From Saccharothrix ecbatanensis (GTDB lineage Bacteria; Actinomycetota; Actinomycetes; Mycobacteriales; Pseudonocardiaceae), in contig NZ_JACHMO010000001.1 of the NCBI RefSeq assembly GCF_014205015.1, positions 7,688,001 to 7,752,000 on the forward strand: 64,000 nucleotides of DNA, written 5' to 3'. Below, piece by piece: positions 53,864-62,937 of this stretch. The notes below the pieces were generated by a model. The model saw only the letters and a list, made by a program, of their open reading frames with translations. It had not been told where the DNA came from and searched no databases. A program made the translations under genes and the position numbers. Every line of letters starts with the position of its first letter. Positions within the stretch are counted from its first letter, which is position 1.

Positions 53864-56341
53864 CTATCTGGTCGGCTCAGTGGGCAGGGTGACGCGCGGT
53901 GGGCCGCCGGGGCGGCCTGGTTCGCCTGGCTGGGTCGGTTGGCCGGGGTCGGTCTGGCCCGGGGGCTTCGGGTCGGTGGTGGTGGTCGGCTCGACCGGCT
54001 GCGGCGGCGGGACGTAGCCCGACGACACCAGCAGCGTGACCACGGTGCCGCGCAACGCACTGCCGCGCGGCGTCTGGCTGACGACCTGGCCCTTCGGCTG
54101 CGGCGAGTTCCGGGTCTGCACGGACACCTTGTACCCGGCCTGCTCCAACGTCCGCGTCGCGTCGTTCACGTTGCGCCCCACCACGTCCGGGATGCGGATC
54201 TCCGCGCCACCCTTGAGGTAACGCTCCTCCACCGGCGGCAACCCGCGCACCGGCAGCCCTTCGTGGATCTTCGTCATCGTGTCGAACCACGTCCGCGCGG
54301 GCACGGTGCCGCCGTAGATGTCGCCCTTGGCGCACAACCTGGGCGGCCCGCCGTTGACGCAGATGCCGCGCGGTTCCACACCGTCGTTGAACGCCTGCAC
54401 CGCACCGGCGAAGTCCGGCGTCGCGCCCATGAACGCGGCCGACTTGAACTCCTCCGTCGTCCCCGTCTTACCGATCATCGGCCGCGCCCACTTGAACTGC
54501 TGCGCCGCACGCGCCGCGGTGCCACCGCCCGTGTCGTCCTTGGACATCCCGACCGCCAACCCGTTCGCCAACGGCTCGGCCACCACCTGCTCGCACGGCG
54601 CCTCGTTGACCACCACCGGCTTGCCGGTGCGGTCCAGCACCTTGCCGATCGGCGACGGCGGGCACCACACCCCACCGCTCATGATCGTCGCCGCCACGTT
54701 CGCCAGCTCCAGAGTGCTCACCGGCGCCGGGCTCAACGTGAAGGAAGCGTTGCCGCCGTTGGACTTGTAGAACTCGGTCTGCGAGATCCGCAGCTCCTTG
54801 TTCTTCGCCTTCGGGTCCGGCCGCACGCCCGCGATGTTCGTCGCCATCGTCTCGCGCATCCCCAGCCGGGACGCCATGTCCACCACCGGGTCCATGCCCA
54901 ACTGCTCTTCCAGGATCACGAAACCCGTGTTCGGCGACGTCTGCAACGCCGTCTGCAACGACATCTGCGGCGGGTACCGCGAGTTCTCGTTGCCCAGGCA
55001 GTACCAGCGCGTGCTCGGCTCGCCCGTGGGCGGGCACTTGTCCCCGCCGCCCTTGAACACCCGCGACACGTACGAGTTCGGCGTGGCCATCGTGCTCTCG
55101 ATGCCCATGCCCTTCTCCAGCGCCGCCGCCGCCGTGAACACCTTGTAGACCGACCCGGCGCCGAACTTGTTCTCCACCCCGGACGGCAGGTCGAACTGGG
55201 TCTGGAACTGGTCCCCCTTCAACCCGTAGTCCCGGTTCGCCACCAGCGCCACGACCTCGTGCCGCTCCTTGCCCGGCCGCACGATCGCCATCGCGTTGGC
55301 GAGCCCCTCGGTGGACTTCGCGACCTGGGCCTCCGCCGCGCTCTTGGCGTGCTGCGTGATCGTGCGGTCCAAAGTGGTCTGGATCGTGTACCCGCCGGTC
55401 TTCAGCTGCTCCAGGCTGAAACCGTTGCGCTCCAAGTAGTTCAGCGCGTACGAGCAGAAGAACCCGTGCTCAGGCCCCGCCCCGACGCACCCGCTCGGCG
55501 GCGTGCGCACCGGCGACACCAGGCCCAGCGGCTCCAGCTTCGCGGTCTCGGCGGCGTCACGGGACAGCTTGTCGTTCTCGACCATCTTGTCGATCACCTG
55601 GTTGCGCCGCACCAGCGCCTTCTCCGGGAACACCTCCGGGTTCAGCGCGGACGGGCTGTTGACCATGCCCGCGAGCATCGCCGACTGCGCCACGGTCAGC
55701 TTGTCCGGAGTGGTCTCGAAGTACGCCTGGGACGCCGCCGCGATGCCGTAGACGGTCGAGCCGAACGGCACCACGTTCAGGTAGCGGGCGAGGATTTCCT
55801 CCTTGCCCAGTTTGCGCTCCAGTTGCAAAGAGATGCGCGCTTCACGCGCTTTTCGCGCAACTGTCTGCTCCTGCGCCTTTTGCTGTTCGACTTGGTTGTT
55901 CCGCGCGACCACGTGCACGAGGTAGTTCTTCACGTATTGCTGCGTGAGCGTGGACGCACCCTGCGTGACGGAACCGCTGAACTGGTTCGTCAGGCCGGCG
56001 CGGATCGTGCCCTTCCAGTCGACGCCCTGGTGCTCGTAGAACCGGCGGTCCTCCACCGACACCAGCGCGGCCTTCATGGTGGGGGAGATCTTCTCCGGCG
56101 GCACGAGCACGCGGTACTGGTCGTACAGGTAGGCGATCGGCGCGCCGTCCTTGTCCGTGATCGTGGAGATCAACGGCGGGTCGGTGCTGACCAGGTCGGC
56201 CGAGATGCTGTCGACCGTGTCGCTGGCTCTGTTCGACACCACCCCGAGCGCACCCACGACAGGGAACATCATGCCTGCCAGCAGGACTCCCGCCAGCAGA
56301 CACAGTCCGAGCAGTTTCAGCACGCCGTTCCGGGCTCGCAT
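53864..56341 (-). CDS. ponA2: Bifunctional penicillin-binding protein, class A, with PASTA domain (PonA2-like)
   Basis: The 825-residue protein has a short cytoplasmic head, one membrane anchor, a GT51 glycosyltransferase domain (EDRRFYEHQGVDWKGTIRAG), a transpeptidase domain (SVYK as SxxK, SPNTGF as SxN, GKTGTTEE as KTG), and one C-terminal PASTA domain (IPDVVGRNVNDATRTLEQAG). It makes and cross-links peptidoglycan. This domain order is that of mycobacterial PonA2. The ATG at 56341 is used; the frame has a GTG at 56362. The whiB4-like gene diverges. Confidence 0.93.
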   Translation of the reverse strand: MRARNGVLKLLGLCLLAGVLLAGMMFPVVGALGVVSNRASDTVDSISADLVSTDPPLISTITDKDGAPIAYLYDQYRVLVPPEKISPTMKAALVSVEDRRFYEHQGVDWKGTIRAGLTNQFSGSVTQGASTLTQQYVKNYLVHVVARNNQVEQQKAQEQTVARKAREARISLQLERKLGKEEILARYLNVVPFGSTVYGIAAASQAYFETTPDKLTVAQSAMLAGMVNSPSALNPEVFPEKALVRRNQVIDKMVENDKLSRDAAETAKLEPLGLVSPVRTPPSGCVGAGPEHGFFCSYALNYLERNGFSLEQLKTGGYTIQTTLDRTITQHAKSAAEAQVAKSTEGLANAMAIVRPGKERHEVVALVANRDYGLKGDQFQTQFDLPSGVENKFGAGSVYKVFTAAAALEKGMGIESTMATPNSYVSRVFKGGGDKCPPTGEPSTRWYCLGNENSRYPPQMSLQTALQTSPNTGFVILEEQLGMDPVVDMASRLGMRETMATNIAGVRPDPKAKNKELRISQTEFYKSNGGNASFTLSPAPVSTLELANVAATIMSGGVWCPPSPIGKVLDRTGKPVVVNEAPCEQVVAEPLANGLAVGMSKDDTGGGTAARAAQQFKWARPMIGKTGTTEEFKSAAFMGATPDFAGAVQAFNDGVEPRGICVNGGPPRLCAKGDIYGGTVPARTWFDTMTKIHEGLPVRGLPPVEERYLKGGAEIRIPDVVGRNVNDATRTLEQAGYKVSVQTRNSPQPKGQVVSQTPRGSALRGTVVTLLVSSGYVPPPQPVEPTTTTDPKPPGQTDPGQPTQPGEPGRPGGPPRVTLPTEPTR

Positions 56342-56404
56342 GCAGGTCAGCGTACGCGGCACCCAAAGAGGTGATCCGGATCGCGCACAGTTGATTACAC
56401 AGGA

Positions 56405-56420
56405 TGAGTACTCGTACTCA
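56405..56420. promoter_or_regulatory. Palindrome between ponA2 and whiB4
   Basis: TGAGTA and TACTCA flank CTCG, 64 bp from the ponA2 start and 178 bp from the whiB4 start. It is a candidate operator for the divergent pair. Confidence 0.4.
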
Positions 56421-56597
56421 AGACAGGTAACAGGTGGGCAACCCAGGCTTGGAGGTGGAACCAGAAGGCTCTACAGTCCGTCACTGTCCAAGACAGCAGC
56501 CGACGGCGCGACCACTCGATGGTGAGCCTACGGCATCCGCGGCAGGGGTGTGGCGGATTTGGGAAGTCTGGGCACTGTGTGAACTGAGGTGGGGGCT

Positions 56598-56891
56598 ATG
56601 CAGCAGGGGGATTGGCGTATCAAGGCTTCGTGCCGTGACGAGGAGCCGGATCAGCTCTTCGTTCGAGGTGCGGAGCAACGCAAGGCGAAGGTCGTGTGCC
56701 TGGGATGCCCGGTGCGCACCGAGTGCCTTGCCGAAGCTCTCGACAACCGGATCGAATTCGGTGTCTGGGGCGGCATGACGGAGCGTGAGAGGCGGGCGCT
56801 GCTGCGGCGTCGCCCGGACGTCACCTCCTGGATCGAGCTCCTGGACACGGCACGCCAGGAGCACCACCACGAGGACTCCAAGGTCGGTTAG
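56598..56891 (+). CDS. whiB4: WhiB family iron-sulfur regulator, WhiB4-like
   Basis: The 97-residue protein has four cluster cysteines (Cys 12, 34, 37 and 43 in the SC-x21-C-x2-C-x5-C pattern), the GVWGG turn and a basic tail RRALLRRRPD. The segment FVRGAEQRKAKVVCLGC and EFGVWGGMTERERRALL resemble M. tuberculosis WhiB4. It should hold a [4Fe-4S] cluster and respond to oxygen, peroxide or nitric oxide. It is beside ponA2 and the Get3/ArsA pair, as in mycobacteria. Confidence 0.92.
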   Translation: MQQGDWRIKASCRDEEPDQLFVRGAEQRKAKVVCLGCPVRTECLAEALDNRIEFGVWGGMTERERRALLRRRPDVTSWIELLDTARQEHHHEDSKVG

Positions 56892-56926
56892 GCCAGGTCA
56901 GGCCTGAGTCAAGGCCGGACCAGACC

Positions 56927-56960
56927 CGGGCAGGCGGCACGCTGCCGCATGACCTGCCCG
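56927..56960. terminator. Hairpin between whiB4 and the convergent ATPase gene
   Basis: CGGGCAGG (56927-56934) pairs with CCTGCCCG (56953-56960), with an inner CGGCA/TGCCG stem. Confidence 0.75.
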
Positions 56961-58076
56961 CTACTCGCCCGCCAGCCGCCGACCGATCTCGTGCAGGCCG
57001 TCAAGGTCGTGCACGTCGGTCGGCAGCGCGGGCACACCGATCAGCGGAACACCGGGGTGCGCACGGGTGAATCGCGCGAGCAGTCGCTTCTCCCGATCGG
57101 CGACCGCCACGCGATCCGCGTGCACCCGCAACACCGCGGCGGCCAGCGGGGCGTCTCCACTGCGCTCCAGCCGGTCCGCCGCCGCCAACGCGCCGGGTGC
57201 GGGCAAGGGGGCCAGCACCGGGTGCGTCCGGTTCGCCACCAGACCGGTCAACGGCATCTTCTCCTCGCTCAACCGCTCCACGAAGTAGCTGGCCTCGCGC
57301 AACGCGTCCGGTTCGGCCGCCGCGACCACCAGGAAGCCCGTGCCGGGTGATCGCAGCAGCTCGTAGGTGGCCTGGGCGCGTTGCCGGAAGCCGCCGAACA
57401 TGCCGTCGAACGCCTGCACGAACATCGAGGCGTCGTGCAGGAGCTGGCCGCCCACGACCGTCGACACGACCCGGGTGAACACGCCGAAGCCCGCGCCGAC
57501 GACCTTGCGGATGCCGCGCCCGCCCGCCCGCGCGGGCGCCGTCAGCACCTTGATGAGCTTGCCGTCCAGCACCGTCGACAGGCGCTGCGGCGCGTCCAGG
57601 AAGTCCAGCGCCGAGCGGCTCGGCGGCGTGTCCACGACCACCAGGTCCCACTCGTCGCGCTCCACCAGCTGGCCCAGCTTCTCCATCGCCATGTACTCCT
57701 GCGTGCCGGAGAACGACGTGGAAATGGTCTGGTAGAACGGGTTCGCCAGGATCTGCTCGGCCCGCTCACGGCCGGCGTGCTGCCACACCATGTCGTCGAA
57801 CGTGCGGCGCATGTCCAGCATCATCGCGTGCAGCTCGCCCTTGAAGCCCTCCACGTCGACGCGCCGCGGCTGGTTGTCGAGCTCGCGCAGACCGAGCGAC
57901 TGGGCGAGCCGGCGCGCCGGGTCGATGGTCAGCACGACGACCCGCCGGCCGCGTTCCGCCGCCCGGACGCCCAGCGCCGCCGCCGTCGTCGTCTTGCCCA
58001 CGCCACCCGAGCCGCAGCACACCAGCACCCGCGTCTCCGGGTTGTCCAGCAGCTCGTCCACGTCCAGCCGGTTCAC
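56961..58076 (-). CDS. ArsA/Get3-type ATPase (Rv3680-like)
   Basis: The 371-residue protein has the P-loop [16 protein letters not shown] (near 21-36), [16 protein letters not shown] (the switch region) and [17 protein letters not shown] (Walker B-like). The signature lysine of deviant Walker A (K in GKGGxGKT) is Ser here. It overlaps its partner gene by 4 bp. The pair matches the order of Rv3679-Rv3680, Get3/ArsA-like ATPases of unclear client. It may be the non-signature subunit of a heterodimer. Confidence 0.9.
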   Translation of the reverse strand: MNRLDVDELLDNPETRVLVCCGSGGVGKTTTAAALGVRAAERGRRVVVLTIDPARRLAQSLGLRELDNQPRRVDVEGFKGELHAMMLDMRRTFDDMVWQHAGRERAEQILANPFYQTISTSFSGTQEYMAMEKLGQLVERDEWDLVVVDTPPSRSALDFLDAPQRLSTVLDGKLIKVLTAPARAGGRGIRKVVGAGFGVFTRVVSTVVGGQLLHDASMFVQAFDGMFGGFRQRAQATYELLRSPGTGFLVVAAAEPDALREASYFVERLSEEKMPLTGLVANRTHPVLAPLPAPGALAAADRLERSGDAPLAAAVLRVHADRVAVADREKRLLARFTRAHPGVPLIGVPALPTDVHDLDGLHEIGRRLAGE

Positions 58077-59065
58077 CGCACACCCCGCTCGACCAGCACC
58101 TCGGCCAGGTCGTAGACCGCGGCCACGTCCACCCCGTCGGGCAGGTCCGGCAGCTCCAGCGTCGGCAGGTCGGCCTCGGTCAGCTTCTCCTTCGCCCGCT
58201 CCTCCATCCGCACCCGCAAGGCGTGCTCCACGGTCTGCTCGATCAACCCGTCCAGCGCGTCCTCGTCGAAGTCGAGACCCGAGGCCTCCAGCCCGGCGCG
58301 GACCCGGTCGGCGTCGATCCGGCCCTCCGCCGCCGCCGCCATCGACCGCGCGGGCAGCCGCGGCGGGCTCACCCGGTTCACGAACACCGCACCCGGCCGC
58401 AGGTCCGCCGCGTCCAGCTCGGCCACCGCGTCCAACGTCTCGCGCACCGGCATCTCCTCCAGCAGCGCCACGAGGTGCACGGTCGTGTCACCGGAGTGCA
58501 GCAGGTTCACCACGCCCTCGCTCTGGCCCTTGATCGGCCCGACCTTCGCCAGGTCGGCCATGCCCCGGGTGACGTCCAGGAACCGCACCACCCGACCGGT
58601 CGGCGGCGCGTCGAGCACGACCGCGTCGTACTCGTGCCGCCCGTTCTTGCCCACGCGGCGCACGCACTCCTTGAGCTTGCCGGTGAGCAGCACGTCCCGC
58701 AGGCCCGGCGCGATGGTGGTGGCGAACTCGATCGCGCCCATCTTCCGCAGCGTCCGGCCCGCGAACCCCAGGTTGTAGAACATGTCGAGGTACTCGAGCA
58801 GCGCCGCTTCCGGGTCCACGGCCAGCGCGCGCACCTCGCCGCCACCGGGCGCGGACGCGATCCGCTCCTCGGAGTACGGCAGCGGGGGGCGGTCGAACAG
58901 CTGGGCGATGCCCTGCCGGTTCTCCACCTCCACGAGCAGCACCCGCCGCCCTCCGGTGGCCAGTGCCACCGCCAGCGCCGCGGCGACCGTCGTCTTGCCG
59001 GTCCCGCCTTTGCCCGTCACCACGTGCAGGCGCGCGCGGGTGAGTTCGTCGGTCCAGCCGTTCAC
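58073..59065 (-). CDS. ArsA/Get3-type ATPase (Rv3679-like)
   Basis: The 330-residue protein has the full deviant Walker [19 protein letters not shown] (near 16-33, with the signature Lys), [13 protein letters not shown] and [15 protein letters not shown]. It lies upstream of the Rv3680-like gene and overlaps it (ATP-dependent pair). Client proteins are unknown; roles in anion or membrane-protein handling have been proposed for the mycobacterial pair. GTG 59065 is used. Confidence 0.9.
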   Translation of the reverse strand: MNGWTDELTRARLHVVTGKGGTGKTTVAAALAVALATGGRRVLLVEVENRQGIAQLFDRPPLPYSEERIASAPGGGEVRALAVDPEAALLEYLDMFYNLGFAGRTLRKMGAIEFATTIAPGLRDVLLTGKLKECVRRVGKNGRHEYDAVVLDAPPTGRVVRFLDVTRGMADLAKVGPIKGQSEGVVNLLHSGDTTVHLVALLEEMPVRETLDAVAELDAADLRPGAVFVNRVSPPRLPARSMAAAAEGRIDADRVRAGLEASGLDFDEDALDGLIEQTVEHALRVRMEERAKEKLTEADLPTLELPDLPDGVDVAAVYDLAEVLVERGVR

Positions 59066-59120
59066 CAGAGCAGCGTATGCGCGCGGTCCTGAGACCCGCT
59101 GGCCACACTGCCAGGCAAGG

Positions 59121-59372
59121 TCAATCCATCATCGTGACGAACACCACCGCGATGGCCGTCGCCGCGACGATGCCCCACGCCACCACCGACGGCAGCACGT
59201 ACGCGATGAGCACCGCCACCAGCGCGACGATCACCGCGCCGATCAGGAGCGCCCGCATCACGTCCGACCGCCGCGCACCCTTGCGATCCCGCGCCTGCGC
59301 CATCCCGACCAGGATCATCACCAGCCCGCCCAGCAGGAACGCGCTGGTGGCGACGATCCGCCACGTTTCCAC
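59121..59372 (-). CDS. Small integral membrane protein
   Basis: The 83-residue protein has three hydrophobic segments (IVATSAFLLGGLVMILVGMA, ALLIGAVIVALVAVLIAYVL and AWGIVAATAIAVVFVTM) and a short basic loop RDRKGARRSD between the first two. I do not recognise its role. GTG 59372 is used. It lies 55 bp upstream of the ATPase pair on the same strand and could be co-transcribed. Confidence 0.78.
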   Translation of the reverse strand: METWRIVATSAFLLGGLVMILVGMAQARDRKGARRSDVMRALLIGAVIVALVAVLIAYVLPSVVAWGIVAATAIAVVFVTMMD

Positions 59373-59497
59373 CTGATCAAGCTAGCGCCGCGTGATCGCC
59401 CAGTCACGCTCGACGCCGTGGTCGCCAGGCGTCGCGTCACACGATCGGGGGTACTCGACCGGGTGCCCCGATCCGGCCTCCCGCTAGGCTGCGCCCC

Positions 59498-59653
59498 ATG
59501 CAGAAGTGGGAGTACGCGACCGTCCCGCTGTTGATCCACGCCACGAAGGCGATCCTGGATCAGTGGGGCGACGACGGTTGGGAGTTGGTCACCGTTCTGC
59601 CGAACCCGAGCGGTGAGCAGCACGTCGCCTACCTGAAGCGGCCCAAGGCATGA
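59498..59653 (+). CDS. DUF4177-like small protein
   Basis: The 51-residue product begins MQKWEYATVPLLIHATKAIL and has DQWGDDGWELVTVLPNP, the DUF4177 pattern (WEY...GWELV). It shares its stop with the start of ridA (ATGA). In M. tuberculosis a similar small gene (Rv3678A) stands in the same place. Function unknown. Confidence 0.85.
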   Translation: MQKWEYATVPLLIHATKAILDQWGDDGWELVTVLPNPSGEQHVAYLKRPKA

Positions 59654-60108
59654 GCTGGACGGCCCGCCTCGCGGAACTGGGCATCGAACTGCCCGAGGTC
59701 GCGGCTCCGCTCGCGGCGTACGTGCCCGCCAACCGCTCCGGACAGCACGTCTACACGTCCGGGCAGCTGCCCTTCGTCAAGGGCGCGCTCGCGGCCACCG
59801 GCAAGGTCGGCGGCGACATCAGCCCCGAGGAAGCCAAGGCGCACGCCCGCACCTGCGGCCTGAACGCGTTGGCCGCCGTGCACGCGCTGGTCGGCATCGA
59901 CTCCGTGGTCCGGGTCGTCAAGGTGACCGGCTTCGTCGCCTCCGCCGAGGGCTTCACCGGCCAGCCCGCCGTGCTCAACGGCGCGTCGGAGCTGCTGGGC
60001 GAGGTGTTCGGCGAAGCCGGCAAGCACGCCAGGTCCGCGGTCGGCGTGTCCGAGCTGCCGCTGGGCGCGCCGGTCGAGGTGGAGCTGATCGTCGAGATCG
60101 GGGAGTGA
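59650..60108 (+). CDS. RidA family reactive-intermediate deaminase
   Basis: The 152-residue protein is a long RidA/YjgF member with NRSGQHVYTSGQLPFVKG, ALVGIDSVVRVVKVTGFV and VGVSELPLGAPVEVELI. The Arg that binds carboxylates in RidA proper is not obvious (ARSAVGVSELPLG in place of ARxAVgVxxLP), so it may be a YjgF paralogue with a different substrate. It is coupled to the DUF4177 gene by an ATGA overlap. Confidence 0.9.
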   Translation: MSWTARLAELGIELPEVAAPLAAYVPANRSGQHVYTSGQLPFVKGALAATGKVGGDISPEEAKAHARTCGLNALAAVHALVGIDSVVRVVKVTGFVASAEGFTGQPAVLNGASELLGEVFGEAGKHARSAVGVSELPLGAPVEVELIVEIGE

Positions 60109-60109
60109 G

Positions 60110-60712
60110 ATGTCCGACACGTGCCACGAGCTGCTGCTGAGGCTGGCCGGGCGGCTACCGGACGACGTCCTCTGGCGGTTCCGCGACTGGGCCGCGACGG
60201 ACGCGATCACCGTGCTCGCACGAGCTCTGCCGCGCACGCTGCTGCACGACCGGGTCGGTCTGACCGACTACGAGCAGCGGCTGCTGGCGGACGCCCTCGT
60301 GCCGCACGGGGCCGACCGGTCCACGATCAGTTCGGTCAAAGGGCTGGACGAACTGCCCGAATCCGGCTACACCTTCTCCCCGGAATCACCCGATCGGGTG
60401 CTGATGGGTGATTCCGCGACCGTGGTGCTCGGAGCGACCCTGCGGGGACGCCTCGGGGTCGGCGAAGTCCGGTCCTCGTGGCGACTGGGCGGGGACGGAC
60501 CCAGGAGGCTCGTCCTGGTCACCGCGTCGACCGGGGAATCCCGGCTGACCGGTGAGCTCCAGCGGGTGCTGCGGGCGCTCGGCGAGCACGACCCGTGTGT
60601 CGAGGTACTGCCCGCCGGATTGGACCTGCCGCCCTACCACAGGGCGGCGTTGGCGGCATCGGAGCTGGTGTGCGCCGGCGCTGACGCCGACGGGCACCTG
60701 GTGCCCGTATAG
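60110..60712 (+). CDS. Unknown protein, paralogue of 60751-62133
   Basis: The 200-residue protein has an all-helical N-terminal half (RLAGRLPDDVLWRFRDWAAT...ARALPRTLL) and a C-terminal half with GEVRSSWRLGGDGPRRLVLV, PPYHRAALAASELVC. Both halves align with the first 205 residues of the next gene (LALAGRVDDDALTQARELLA; VRATWRST; YHAAAVTTAREVF). I know no name for this family. It starts 1 bp after ridA and is probably in the same transcript. Confidence 0.8.
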   Translation: MSDTCHELLLRLAGRLPDDVLWRFRDWAATDAITVLARALPRTLLHDRVGLTDYEQRLLADALVPHGADRSTISSVKGLDELPESGYTFSPESPDRVLMGDSATVVLGATLRGRLGVGEVRSSWRLGGDGPRRLVLVTASTGESRLTGELQRVLRALGEHDPCVEVLPAGLDLPPYHRAALAASELVCAGADADGHLVPV

Positions 60713-60750
60713 AGCTCGGCGCTCCCGCGCGGGCCGGAAGGAGAACAGGC

Positions 60751-62133
60751 GTGACGAACGACGGAGTGGGACTCCCCGTCCGTTTACACGACCTCCTGTT
60801 GGCGCTGGCCGGACGCGTCGACGACGACGCGTTGACCCAGGCTCGGGAGCTGCTGGCGGTGGCCGAGCTGGACAGAGCCGTGGAGCTCGTCGTCGGCTGC
60901 CTGCTGGCCGGGCGCATCCCGGTCTCGCCGGAGGAACGCCACGAGTTCGGCTGGCTGCTCGGCGAGGTCCGCTCGGACCGCGCCCTGGCGGACCGGCTGT
61001 TCGCGGTCGAGCGGGTGCCGGTGGTCAAGCACCGGTTCACCATCGAGTCCGACCCGGCCGACCGCCTCGGCGAGGTGCTGGGCAAGACCGTGTCGGTGCT
61101 GCCGGACGTGCGCGGCGTGCGTGCCACGTGGCGGTCGACCCCGGCCGGCGCGACACCCGGACCGCTGCCTCAGCGCGTCGTCCTGGTGGACATCGGCCCG
61201 GCGGGTTTCGCGCCCGCCACCGCGTACCGGGTGGACACGGTGCTGCGCAAGGCCGGCATCCGGGCGGCGGTCGAGGTGCTGACCGTCGGCACGCCGCTCG
61301 GCGAGTACCACGCGGCGGCCGTCACCACGGCCCGCGAGGTGTTCTTCTCGTCAGGGTCGACCAGCCCACAACCACCACCGGACCCCGCCGCGTGGTTCGA
61401 CGGTGAAGTGCGGGACCAGGCACCGGTGGTCGAGCCGGAACCGGTGCCTGTAGAACCGCAGACCGGCTCCAAGTCACGTCGTGCCCGAGTCGAGTCGTAC
61501 GAGGGGGCGCAGCCGTTTCCACCCAAACCGGTGAGGCGGCTGCCCGCGCGCGAACCGGCCGAGGTCGTCCGCGTGGATGAGGTAGACGACGTCCGCGGCG
61601 ATGATCGCCCGGATAGCGTTCGTCCCGACAGCGTTCGTCCCGACAGCGTTCGCGCGCAGGACGTTCGCTCCGACAGCGTTCGCTCCGACAACGTTCGCGC
61701 GCACGACATCCGGGTGGACAGTGCTCGCGCCGACGACATCCGCATGGACGACGTGCAGGTCGACGAGGTGCCCGCCGAAGACTTCTCGGAAGCCCCCGTC
61801 GAGCCGCAGTCGGCCGTGGAGGAGCCCGCACCCGTCGCCTCGCCGGCGTTCGCGTTCGCCTTCCCGGACGACCACCCGTTGGCGCGCGCCGAGGTCACCA
61901 CCGAGCTCAACCCGGAAGACCTGGCGATGCTGCAGGCCGCGCTGGCCGACGGGCAGGCCCCGGCCGCCGTGCAGCTGCCGCCGACCGTGGACGCCAAGCT
62001 CAGCGACCGTGAACGGGCGTTGTTGCAGCAGCTGCACGAGGAGTTGGCGCAGCGCGAGCAGCAGGCGTGGCCGGCCGGGCCCGAGTTCGTGAACGGCGTG
62101 CCCAAGCCGACCAACGGCAAGTACCAGGGCTAG
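60751..62133 (+). CDS. Unknown protein with pentapeptide-type repeat tail
   Basis: The 460-residue protein begins with about 205 residues similar to 60110-60712, followed by a Pro/Glu linker and a repeat array (residues about 284-340) of R-x-D-x-V units such as RPDSV and RSDNV with period five. The last 100 residues hold an acidic helical end (EDLAMLQAALADG, RERALLQQLHEELAQ). It has no signal peptide or membrane segment. Its stop shares the CTAG tetramer with the convergent gene's stop. Confidence 0.8.
   Translation: MTNDGVGLPVRLHDLLLALAGRVDDDALTQARELLAVAELDRAVELVVGCLLAGRIPVSPEERHEFGWLLGEVRSDRALADRLFAVERVPVVKHRFTIESDPADRLGEVLGKTVSVLPDVRGVRATWRSTPAGATPGPLPQRVVLVDIGPAGFAPATAYRVDTVLRKAGIRAAVEVLTVGTPLGEYHAAAVTTAREVFFSSGSTSPQPPPDPAAWFDGEVRDQAPVVEPEPVPVEPQTGSKSRRARVESYEGAQPFPPKPVRRLPAREPAEVVRVDEVDDVRGDDRPDSVRPDSVRPDSVRAQDVRSDSVRSDNVRAHDIRVDSARADDIRMDDVQVDEVPAEDFSEAPVEPQSAVEEPAPVASPAFAFAFPDDHPLARAEVTTELNPEDLAMLQAALADGQAPAAVQLPPTVDAKLSDRERALLQQLHEELAQREQQAWPAGPEFVNGVPKPTNGKYQG
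61606..61770. repeat. 15-bp-period repeat array in 60751-62133
   Basis: The unit CGTTCGTCCCGACAG and variants recur every 15 bp from about 61606 to 61770, giving R-x-D-x-V pentapeptides. The first copies are identical and later ones drift. Confidence 0.8.
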
Positions 62134-62936
62134 AGACCCCGGAGTCCTGTCACCAGCTCGGCCCTGGCGTCCACGGAGAGTGGACGCCAGGGCCGAGCTG
62201 CTTCCCGATCCGTCGCCGCTTCGATCCGGCGGCGGACCGGGTCGTCGGCGGACATCTCGCGCACCGCCGGCCCTTCTGCCGCCCACGCGGCGGCGTGCGC
62301 GTCGGCCCGGTGGTGCCGAAGGGCCCTGAGCTGGTCGAACAGCCGCGCCTGCGGTACGTCGCCGGTCTTGGCGACGCTCATCGGGTGGTCCACCGGCGGG
62401 AGGGTGATCTCCGGTGGGCTCGGCCAGATGTCGGCGGCGGCTCTCGTGTGCGCGTCGTTGACCATTTCCAGAAATACACGGCACCTTGCGGTGGCGGTGA
62501 CCAGGTCATCCTCGATCACCAGCCAGTCCGGGTCGGCGAGCGCGGCGTCCAAGTGCGGGTTGTAGCGGTGCAGATCCTTGACGGCTTGCAGTGGCATCGG
62601 GCCGTGCGCGAGGACACTCGCCAGGTCGCCAAGAACCGGCACGTGCGGCGGGCGTTCGCCGTGGAGATAGCGCGCGCTCAACCGGTGCACGGGCGGGACC
62701 AGCCGGTGCAGCTCCACGGCGACCTCGGCGGCGGTGGCGCAAGCGTTCGCGGCGTCCAGCGCGAGTTCGCCCGACGCCCGTGAGCCCGGGTCGTCTTCCA
62801 GCGCGGTCCTGAAGTGGTGCTCGGCGGCCCGCCAGTCGCCCTCGTCGTAGCGCCGCTGCCCGGCGAGCCAGGCAGGTGATCGCCCGATGTCGATCTCGCG
62901 CGGGACCTCTTGGCCCGACGAGTGAACCGACGTCAC
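62130..62936 (-). CDS. Hypothetical protein with TPR-like N-terminus
   Basis: The 268-residue protein starts with a TPR-like helical part (PAWLAGQRRYDEGDWRAAEHHF and FRTALEDDPGS) and ends with a helical region RALRHHRADAHAAAWAAEG, which resembles the His/Asp-rich helix in SCO6745/SalK-like proteins. GTG 62936 is used; it follows the oxidoreductase stop by 1 bp and could be in its operon. Its last codons coincide with a 20-bp hairpin. Function unknown. Confidence 0.72.
   Translation of the reverse strand: MTSVHSSGQEVPREIDIGRSPAWLAGQRRYDEGDWRAAEHHFRTALEDDPGSRASGELALDAANACATAAEVAVELHRLVPPVHRLSARYLHGERPPHVPVLGDLASVLAHGPMPLQAVKDLHRYNPHLDAALADPDWLVIEDDLVTATARCRVFLEMVNDAHTRAAADIWPSPPEITLPPVDHPMSVAKTGDVPQARLFDQLRALRHHRADAHAAAWAAEGPAVREMSADDPVRRRIEAATDREAARPWRPLSVDARAELVTGLRGL
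62154..62200. terminator. 20-bp hairpin embedded in the convergent coding end
   Basis: CAGCTCGGCCCTGGCGTCCA (62154-62173) pairs perfectly with 62181-62200 around CGGAGAG. It lies inside the last 25 codons of the minus-strand gene, 21 bp beyond the plus-strand stop of 60751-62133, and would end that transcript. Confidence 0.85.
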
Positions 62937-62937
62937 C

